Source: Terrirhizobium terrae (GTDB lineage Bacteria > Pseudomonadota > Alphaproteobacteria > Rhizobiales > Rhizobiaceae). From it: 64,000 nt of DNA. Under the pieces are notes generated by a model. The model did not search any database, was not told where the DNA came from, and worked only from the letters and a program-made list of their open reading frames with translations. Positions 57,307 to 64,000 of this stretch are shown in pieces. The stretch spans positions 3,137,501 to 3,201,500 of the forward strand of contig NZ_CP104992.1 of the NCBI RefSeq assembly GCF_030323265.1. Direction: 5' to 3'. The translations under genes and the position numbers were made by a program. Every line of letters begins with the position of its first letter. The first letter of the stretch is position 1.

Positions 57307-57749
57307 GGCAGTGGGCCGCCGCGTCCCGGATCTTTCTCGTCATCGGGGCCGCCGAAGCCGTGCATGCGGTTGGCCCATTGCAGGCCGATGACGCCGCCCT
57401 TGATCGGCTGGATGGTGACAAGCGCGGCGAGAACCGCGAGCGGCACCCAGATCGCCACATGCACCCAGGGCGAGACGCGCCAGACCATGTCGGTTAGCAT
57501 ATAGCCGGTCATCAGCACATGGCCGACGACGACGATGACGAGATAGGCCGGCAGGTCGTCTGCCCGCTGATGAGTATAATCCTCGCCGCAGACGGCGCAG
57601 TGGTCGACGGGTTTCAGGAAGGCGCGGAACAGCCGGCCCTCACCACAATGCGGGCAGCGGCAGAGCAGGCCGCGCTTGATTGATTGTCCGAGATGGCGAT
57701 CGGGCGCGCGGCCGCCATATTTCATGGTCGATCCGGCGCGCTCGGTCAT
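57303..57749 (-). CDS. DUF983 family membrane protein
   Basis: A 148-residue protein with a zinc-ribbon-like N-terminus, CRCPHCGEGRLF and HCAVCGEDY (two CxxC pairs), and two membrane helices at about residues 68-90 and 97-115. It is commonly found after rnr in alphaproteobacteria. Its role is not known. It lies three bases after the rnr stop and overlaps the NUDIX start by 4 bases. Confidence 0.9.
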   Translation of the reverse strand: MTERAGSTMKYGGRAPDRHLGQSIKRGLLCRCPHCGEGRLFRAFLKPVDHCAVCGEDYTHQRADDLPAYLVIVVVGHVLMTGYMLTDMVWRVSPWVHVAIWVPLAVLAALVTIQPIKGGVIGLQWANRMHGFGGPDDEKDPGRGGPLP

Positions 57750-57752
57750 CTT

Positions 57753-60128
57753 TTATCTCCTGCGGCCACGGGGCGGGCGGGTGCCCGGCTTCTTCGGTCC
57801 GCCGCCCGGCCTGTTGCGACGGCCTGCCTTGTGGAACGAACGAGTCGCGGTCGGCAGTTTCTTGCCTTCGCTCAGCATCTCGAACTGCAGCGCGCCGGCG
57901 AGCGGCACGGCAGCCTTCAGCCGCACATCGACGGTATCGCCGAGCTGGTAACCAAGCCCGGTACGCTCGCCCGACAGCGCCTGATGCGCCTCGTCATAGA
58001 TGTAATAGTCCTGTCCGATCGTCGAGACGGGCACGAAGCCGTCGGCGCCATAGGTCGGCAGCGAGACGAAGAGGCCGGCCTTGGTGACGCCGGAAATGCG
58101 GCCCTCGAATTCTTCGCCAATGCGTGTCGACAGGTGATGGGCGACGAGACGGTTCACCGTGTCGCGCTCGGCAGCCATGGCCCGGCGCTCGAAGGTCGAG
58201 ATCTCGGCGGCGATATCGTCGAGCTGCGCCTCTTCCTCCGGCGTGATCCCGCCTTCGCCGAGGCCCAGAGAGCCGACCAGCGCGCGATGCACGATGAGGT
58301 CGGCGTAGCGGCGGATCGGCGAGGTGAAATGCGCATATTTCATCAGGTTGAGGCCGAAATGGCCGATGTTTTCCGGGCTGTAGATCGCCTGGCTCTGCGA
58401 GCGCAGCACCATCTCGTTGACCATGATCTGGTGCGGCGTGCCTTCCGCCTGCGACAGGATGCCGTTGAACGAGTTGGAGCGCATATTGCCGCCGCGAACC
58501 ATGGAGATGCCGAGCGTGGCGAGAAACTCGCGCAGCGTCTCCTGCTTGGCAAGCGACGGGCCATCGTGGATGCGGTAGATCAGCGCCTGGCGCTTCTTCT
58601 CCAGCGTCTCGGCGGCGCAGACATTCGCCTGGATCATCATCTCTTCGATGAGCTTGTGGGCGTCGAGTCGCTCCGGCACGAAGACCCGGTCGACGGTGCC
58701 GTCGGGCTTCAGCAGGATCTTGCGCTCCGGCATGTCGAGTTCGAGCGGCTGGCGGCGGTCGCGGCCGATCTTCATGATCCGGTAGGCGTCCCAGAGCGGC
58801 TTCAGGATCGGTTCGAGCAGCGGCCCGGTCTTGTCGTCCGGCTTGCCGTCGATTGCGGCCTGCGCCTGCTGGTAGGACAGCTTGGCGGCACTCTTCATCA
58901 TGATGCGATGGAAGGTGTGGCTAGCCTTGCGGCCTTCCTTGGAGAAGACCATGCGCACGGCCATTGCCGGCCGGTCCTCGCCTTCGCGCAGCGAGCAGAG
59001 ATCGTTGGAAATCCGCTCCGGCAGCATCGGCACGACGCGGTCGGGGAAATAGACGGAGTTGCCGCGCTTCAACGCTTCGCTGTCGAGCGGAGACTTGGTG
59101 CGTACATACCAGGAGACATCGGCGATCGCGACGGTGACGATCACGCCGCCCGGATTGTCGTCAGACATATCCGGTTCGGCATAGACGGCGTCGTCATGGT
59201 CCTTGGCGTCGGCCGGGTCGATCGTGACGAGCGGCACGTTACGCCAGTCCTCGCGCTTCGACATGGAGGCGGGCTTCGCAGCCTCCGCCTCGTCCATCAC
59301 CTGCTTCGGGAAGATATGGGGAATGCCATGCGAATAGATGGCGATCATCGAGATCGCCTTTTCGGAGGCGACGGAACCGACGACCGACAGAACCCGGGCG
59401 CGCGGCAGGCCGAAGCGGCCGGAACGCACGGTTTCGCTCTCGACCAGATCGCCATCTTTGGCGTCACCGAGACCATCGGGCTCGATCACCATTTCCTCGC
59501 CGCGCCGGTCGGTCGGCAGCAGGCGGATCTCGCCGTCGGCCAACTTGTGGATCACGCCGAGCGTCGCGCCGCGGCGCTTGTCGATCACCTTGATGACGCG
59601 CGCCGTATAGGCGGGGCCGGTGCGGTCCTTGTTCGGGAAGATCTTGGCCAGGATCCGGTCGTTGAGACCGGCTGCGGCCGTCTTGCCCTTGCCGCGCTGC
59701 TCGTTGGACTGGCGGATCAGCACGGCCGGCGCCGCACCCTGATCCTCTGGCCATTCCGCCGGACGGCCGATCAGCTCGCCGTCCTTGTCGCGGGTGGTGA
59801 TGTCGAGAACGGTGACCGGGGGCAGGGCGCCGGGGCGCGTCAGAGACTTGCGGCTCTTCTTCAGCATCCCTTCGTCTTCGAGCTGGCGCAGCAGATCCTT
59901 CAGCTCGACGCGCGTCTCACCCTTCAGGCCGAAAGCCTTGGAGATCTCACGCTTCGATGCTTTGTCCGGGTTGTCGGAGATGAACTCGAGCAGGACTTCG
60001 CGCGGCGGGATCACGCCCTGGATGATGGAGGGCTTGCCTTTCGAGCCCGAGGCCATGCCCCGTTCAGCCCTTTCGGCGCGCTTCCGCTGGCGGTGCGATC
60101 TGTTGTCGTCGTCCTGCTCTTCGCTCAC
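57753..60128 (-). CDS. rnr: Ribonuclease R
   Basis: A processive 3'-to-5' exoribonuclease that degrades structured RNA, 791 residues. N-terminal helix-turn-helix-like region (~45-90), cold-shock/OB region, then the RNB domain with VTIDPADAKDHDDAVYA (catalytic acidic cluster) and YAHFTSPIRRYADLIVHR. An S1 domain follows around FEGRISGVTKAGLFVSLP, and a basic Gly/Pro/Arg-rich tail ends the protein. It starts with GTG at 60128, overlapping the topA stop (GTGA). Confidence 0.96.
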   Translation of the reverse strand: MSEEQDDDNRSHRQRKRAERAERGMASGSKGKPSIIQGVIPPREVLLEFISDNPDKASKREISKAFGLKGETRVELKDLLRQLEDEGMLKKSRKSLTRPGALPPVTVLDITTRDKDGELIGRPAEWPEDQGAAPAVLIRQSNEQRGKGKTAAAGLNDRILAKIFPNKDRTGPAYTARVIKVIDKRRGATLGVIHKLADGEIRLLPTDRRGEEMVIEPDGLGDAKDGDLVESETVRSGRFGLPRARVLSVVGSVASEKAISMIAIYSHGIPHIFPKQVMDEAEAAKPASMSKREDWRNVPLVTIDPADAKDHDDAVYAEPDMSDDNPGGVIVTVAIADVSWYVRTKSPLDSEALKRGNSVYFPDRVVPMLPERISNDLCSLREGEDRPAMAVRMVFSKEGRKASHTFHRIMMKSAAKLSYQQAQAAIDGKPDDKTGPLLEPILKPLWDAYRIMKIGRDRRQPLELDMPERKILLKPDGTVDRVFVPERLDAHKLIEEMMIQANVCAAETLEKKRQALIYRIHDGPSLAKQETLREFLATLGISMVRGGNMRSNSFNGILSQAEGTPHQIMVNEMVLRSQSQAIYSPENIGHFGLNLMKYAHFTSPIRRYADLIVHRALVGSLGLGEGGITPEEEAQLDDIAAEISTFERRAMAAERDTVNRLVAHHLSTRIGEEFEGRISGVTKAGLFVSLPTYGADGFVPVSTIGQDYYIYDEAHQALSGERTGLGYQLGDTVDVRLKAAVPLAGALQFEMLSEGKKLPTATRSFHKAGRRNRPGGGPKKPGTRPPRGRRR

Positions 60129-62790
60129 GTATCCGTCTTCTTCGTCTTTGCAGCGGCCTTTTTCGCCGGTGCCTTCTTCGCGGCTGTCTTCTTCGGAGCA
60201 GACTTCTTCGTGTCGCCATCGGCCTTGGCGGCAGCTTTCTTCGGCTTCGCCTTGGATTTTGCCGCAGGCTGCTTACCGCCCTTTTCGATGATCAGGGCCA
60301 TGGCCTGTTCCATCGTCACCGACTGCGGGTCCATGCCCTTCGGCAGGGTCGCATTGACCTTGCCCCAGTTGACGTAAGGGCCATAACGACCATCACGCAC
60401 GGTAACGGCGCCGCCATCCGGATGATCGCCGAGTTCCTTGAGTGCTGCCGGCGTGCCACGTCCGCGTCCACCCGGCCCCTTGGCAGCCTTTTCGGCCAGC
60501 ACGGTGACGGCGCGGTTGAGGCCGACAGAGAACACGTCCTCGATGCTTTCGAGGTTCGCATAACTGCCGTCATGCAGCAGGAAAGGCCCATAGCGGCCAA
60601 GACCGGCGGTGATCATCTTTCCGGTTTCCGGGTTGATGCCCACATCGCGCGGCAGGTTGATCAGCGACAGCGCCTTTTCGTGGTCGATATCCTCCGGCTT
60701 CCAGCCCTTCGGCAGCGAGGAGCGCTTGGCTTCCTTGCCGTCGCCACGCTGGATATAGGGTCCGAAACGACCCGAACGCAGCGTCAGCTGCTCGCCGGTT
60801 GCCGGATCGACGCCAAGATCCTTCGGCTCGTTGAGGCCGGATGCTTCCGCCTCCGCGCCATCGGACGAAAGCTGGCGGGTGAAATTGCATTCCGGATAGT
60901 TCGAGCAGCCGACGAAGGCGCCGTATTTGCCGAGCTTCAGCGACAGGTTGCCGGTGCCGCAGACCTGGCAGATGCGCGGATCGGAACCGTCCTCACGCTT
61001 CGGGAAGACGAGCGGCGCCAGCGCCTCGTTCAAGGCATCGAGCACGTTGGTGACGCGCAGTTCCTTGGTGTCCTCGATCTGGCTGAAGAAGTCCTGCCAG
61101 AATTCGCGCAGAACCTGCTTCCAGTCGAGCTCGCCGGCGGAAATCTTGTCGAGCTTCTCTTCCAGGTCGGCCGTGAAATCGTATTCCACATACTTGGTGA
61201 AGAAGCTTTCCAGGAAGGCCGTGACGAGCCGGCCCTTGGAATGGGGGATCAGCTTGCGCTTCTCGGTGACCACATATTCGCGGTCGGACAGTGTCTTCAG
61301 CGTCGCGGCATAGGTGGAGGGCCGGCCGATGCCGAGCTCTTCCATCTTCTTGATCAGCGAGGCTTCCGAATAGCGCGGCGGCGGCTCGGTGAAGTGCTGG
61401 CTCGCATTCACCTTGCTCTTGTCGAGCTTTTCGCGGGCATTGATCTCCGGCAGGCGGCCATCTTCGTCGTCATCCTCGGACTTCTCGTCCTCGTCGCGGC
61501 GATCCATATAGGCGCCGAGGAAGCCGTCGAAACGGACGACGGAACCGACGGCGCGAAGGCCGGCCTTTTCCGAGCCGTTGGAGGCCAGGATTTCGACGGT
61601 GGTGCGTTCCATCTCGGCAGACGCCATCTGGCTCGCGATACCGCGCTTCCAGATCAATTCGTAGAGACGTGCCTGATCGGCATCGAGGAACTTGCGCACC
61701 TGGTCCGGCGTGCGGTTGAAATCGGTCGGACGGATCGCTTCGTGGGCTTCCTGGGCGTTCTTCGCTTTGGTGGAATAGAAGCGCGGCTTTTCCGGCAGGT
61801 AACGGTTGCCGAACTGGCTGACGATGGCGGCGCGCGCGGCATCGATCGCTTCGGGCGCCATCTGCACGCCGTCGGTACGCATGTAGGTAATCAGACCGAC
61901 CGTTTCGCCGCCGATATCGACACCTTCATAGAGCTTCTGCGCCACCTGCATGGTGCGCGAGGCGTTGAAGCCGATATTGGACGAGGCAGCCTGCTGCAGC
62001 GTCGAGGTGGTGAAGGGCGGGCCGGGATTGCGCTTGACGGGCTTCGCTTCGACGCTCTCTACGGCATAGGCCGCACCTTCGAGCAGGGTCTTCAGGCGGT
62101 TGGCGTCGTCGCCGGTCTTGATGCCGCGCGGCTGCAACCGCTTGCCGTCGGCCTGCACGAGCTTTGCCTCGAATTCATCGCCGCGCGGCGTCTTCAGGAG
62201 AGCCGATAGGTTCCAGTATTCTTCCGAGACGAAGCGCTCGATTTCGTTTTCGCGGTCGCAGACGAGGCGCAGCGCCACAGACTGCACGCGGCCAGCCGAA
62301 CGGGCGCCAGGCAGCTTGCGCCACAGGACCGGAGACAGATTGAAGCCGACGAGATAGTCGAGCGCGCGGCGGGCGAGATAGGCGTCGACCAGCGGCACGT
62401 CGATATCGCGCGGGGCAGCCATCGCGTCGAGCACGGCCTTCTTGGTGATGGCGTTGAAGACGACGCGCTTGACCGGCTTGTCGCCCAGCACCTTCTTCTT
62501 CTTCAGGAGATCCAGCACGTGCCAGGAAATGGCTTCTCCTCGCGATCCGGGTCGGTCGCGAGAAACAGGCCGTCGGAGCCCTTCACGGCATCGGCAATGT
62601 CCTTCATGCGCTTCTGCGACGCGCTGTCGACCTCCCAGGACATTTCGAAATCCTGGTCGGGAAGCACGGAGCCGTCTTTCGCGGGAAGATCGCGGACGTG
62701 GCCAAAGGAGGCGAGAACCTTATAACCCGAGCCGAGATACTTATTGATCGTCTTGGCTTTGGCTGGAGATTCTACAACGACAACATTCAT
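60125..62790 (-). CDS. topA: DNA topoisomerase I (frameshift)
   Basis: Type IA topoisomerase that relaxes negative supercoils. Toprim domain: VVVVESPAKAKTINKYLG and ATDPDREGE; active-site Tyr in VGLITYMRTDGVQM. The C-terminus has one four-Cys zinc finger (CQVCGTGNL ... CSNYPECNF), topoisomerase C-terminal repeats, and a Lys/Ala-rich tail as in other alphaproteobacteria. The frame breaks in the Toprim motif: adding one C to CC at 62538-62539 (plus strand) restores DPDREGEAISWHVLDLL and an 888-residue protein. topA is normally essential, so the break is probably an error in the data. Confidence 0.95.
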
Positions 62791-63032
62791 TTTTGTTTCT
62801 CTGCATAGAGCAAGGCCCGGAACTGATGCTGTTTCGGGCGGAAGTTTGACTTCCCGACATGGAGGGCGTTTGTGCCGCGGTCAAGGGCCTAAGTGAAATA
62901 AGCGGCATTCTGAAACACAATCCGAGGCTGTGTATAGCTGACTTGCAATCATGAATAATTGCGCTAAAGTCCAATTTATTGAGTGTGATGCAAATAAATT
63001 CACGCTGTGAGCGTGCATAATCGGGGTGGGGC
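62791..63032. promoter_or_regulatory. Divergent spacer between topA and a small gene
   Basis: A 242-base AT-rich region that should hold the topA promoter and that of the small plus-strand gene. No other feature is seen. Confidence 0.4.
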
Positions 63033-63260
63033 ATGTCAATTCAGTTGAGTGGGCTCCGCGAGGGCCAAACGGTCGAAAAGGTTGCCTATATCCGCCAGAT
63101 GCTGGGCGAGCTTCGCCAGGTTGCATCCGGCGAGGGGGCGGACATGCTCTGCTATCTGATCGAGATGGCCTATGTGGAGGCCGGCGATATCCAGGCGGGC
63201 GTGCGCCCGCGCTCATTCGTCCAGCGCGATGGAAACAAGCCCGCCGGCGTGGCGATATAG
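63033..63260 (+). CDS. Conserved-looking small protein of unknown function
   Basis: A 75-residue soluble protein. The middle, VAYIRQMLGELRQVASGEGADMLCYLIEMAYVEAGDI, is predicted to be two or three amphipathic helices. A GGGGTGGGGC tract precedes the ATG. I recall similar proteins in rhizobia but no function. Its 3' end overlaps the convergent dprA gene by 48 bases. Confidence 0.65.
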   Translation: MSIQLSGLREGQTVEKVAYIRQMLGELRQVASGEGADMLCYLIEMAYVEAGDIQAGVRPRSFVQRDGNKPAGVAI

Positions 63261-64000
63261 CCGTCCCGCCAGATCGAGCTCCAGCAGCACGAGATAGACC
63301 GACGATGCCGGAAGGCCGGTATGGCGGATGATGTCGTCTATTTCCGCCGGTGTGGGGCCAAGGGTGGAAACGATCGCGTGGCGGTCGTCGTCATCGGGCG
63401 GCAGCATGGTGCCATCCGCTTTGTCGGGCTCTTCGATCATCGGCTGCTGGAACAGGTCGAGCTGCGACAGTGGTGCCAGTGCTTCCAGCACGTCCTCAGG
63501 ACCGGTGGTGACGACCGCGCCCTGCTTCAGCAGGCCGTTGGTCCCGTGGCAGCGCGGGTCGAGCGGCGAACCCGGAACGGCAAAGACGATCCGCCCGAAA
63601 TCCCCGGCCATTCTTGCGGTAATCAGCGAGCCGGACTTTTCCGCCGCCTCTACGACCACGACGCCGAGGGAGATGCCGGCGATCAGCCGGTTGCGGCGGG
63701 GAAAGTCGCGAGCCCGCGGTTCCCAGCCGAACGGCATCTCGCTGATCGCAAGGCCGGTGCCGCTGGTGATCTCTTCGAGTAGGCCGAGGTTTTCGGGCGG
63801 GTAGGGCTGGTCGAGCCCACCGGCCAGGACGGCGATCGTGCCGGTCTCGACGCTTGCCCGATGAGCGGCGGTATCGATGCCGCGCGCAAGACCGGAAGTG
63901 ATGACGTAACCGGCCTGACCGCAACGGCGCGCCACCATGGCCGCAAACTTGGCGCCGACCACCGAGGCGTTGCGCGACCCGACGATGCCGACGGAGGGAC
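63213..64000 (-). CDS. dprA: DNA-processing protein DprA, partial
   Basis: The C-terminal ~262 residues; the 5' end lies beyond the window. The Rossmann-like DprA domain shows VGIVGSRNASVVGAKFA, ITSGLARGIDTAAHRASVETGTIAVLAGGLD, FPRRNRLIAGIS and GSLITARMAGD. The C-terminal winged-helix domain has IDDIIRHTGLPASSVYLVLLELDLAGRL. DprA loads RecA onto incoming single-stranded DNA in transformation. In most rhizobia its function is untested. Confidence 0.93.
   Translation of the reverse strand, partial: PSVGIVGSRNASVVGAKFAAMVARRCGQAGYVITSGLARGIDTAAHRASVETGTIAVLAGGLDQPYPPENLGLLEEITSGTGLAISEMPFGWEPRARDFPRRNRLIAGISLGVVVVEAAEKSGSLITARMAGDFGRIVFAVPGSPLDPRCHGTNGLLKQGAVVTTGPEDVLEALAPLSQLDLFQQPMIEEPDKADGTMLPPDDDDRHAIVSTLGPTPAEIDDIIRHTGLPASSVYLVLLELDLAGRLYRHAGGLVSIALDE

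Noticed and set aside
57684..60377. 897-codon plus-strand open frame
   Set aside because: It lies antisense to rnr and runs into topA; it is the usual long antisense shadow of GC-rich coding DNA. The rnr product has all family motifs; this frame has none.
60422..62209. 595-codon plus-strand open frame
   Set aside because: Antisense shadow of topA without any recognisable domain.
1..64000. CRISPR arrays, transposases, integrases, prophage modules, rRNA operons
   Set aside because: No regularly spaced repeats, no recognisable transposase, integrase or phage structural proteins, and no rRNA sequence were seen.

Overview
The window is chromosomal DNA of an alphaproteobacterium, most probably a member of the Rhizobiaceae (the Rhizobium/Agrobacterium/Sinorhizobium group). 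This rests on four things: one complete 14-gene nuo operon followed by birA, an RNase J gene and a methylmalonyl-CoA epimerase gene; the order lolC-lolD ... dnaE, dinB-HAD-DUF3572, divK-pleD and dprA/topA-rnr-DUF983-NUDIX-MFS-rpmG; a short prolyl-tRNA synthetase; and an alphaproteobacterial LexA box (GTTC-N7-GTTC) in front of dinB. The genus cannot be fixed from the sequence alone.

Layout. (1) 1-19100 is an accessory surface-polysaccharide locus with AT-rich spacers: an ExoY/WcaJ-like initiating sugar transferase, GDP-L-fucose synthesis (gmd, fcl), a WcaI-like glycosyltransferase, a polymerase-like membrane protein and a Tat-type secreted beta-helix protein on the left. It continues with a translationally coupled minus-strand series (two GT4 and two GT2 glycosyltransferases, a DUF6625-like protein, a hexapeptide acyltransferase, a Wzx-like flippase), an SGNH hydrolase and an acyltransferase-3 protein. 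The predicted product is a fucose-containing, probably acylated polysaccharide. (2) 19400-19960 holds tRNA-Val and two identical tRNA-Asp genes. The 3' end of tRNA-Val faces the polysaccharide locus. (3) 20684-35912 is nuoA-nuoN, respiratory complex I. (4) 35915-48537 is housekeeping: birA, rnj, mce, a DUF1467 gene, proS, the LolCD lipoprotein exporter, a VapBC-type toxin-antitoxin pair and dnaE. (5) 48717-55335 carries an L,D-transpeptidase, SOS-type dinB, a HAD hydrolase, DUF3572, the divK-pleD cell-cycle pair, a strong candidate structured small RNA and rpmG. (6) 55426-64000 carries an MFS transporter, a NUDIX protein, DUF983, rnr, topA, a small unknown gene and the 3' part of dprA.

Thirteen genes, including nuoB, nuoM, lolD, rnj, pleD and topA, are broken by single-base frameshifts. 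Thirteen of the fourteen inferred events are missing bases, most in short homopolymer runs, and several hit genes that are normally indispensable. The simplest reading is uncorrected sequencing or assembly error. I therefore annotate each as one gene and give the position and the inferred repair.

The most interesting unexplained signals are non-coding: a three-stem RNA with its own promoter and terminator between pleD and rpmG (54911-55064), and an antisense-strand RNA between the DUF1467 gene and proS (about 39484-39633) whose inferred promoter contains an array of three alternating half-sites.
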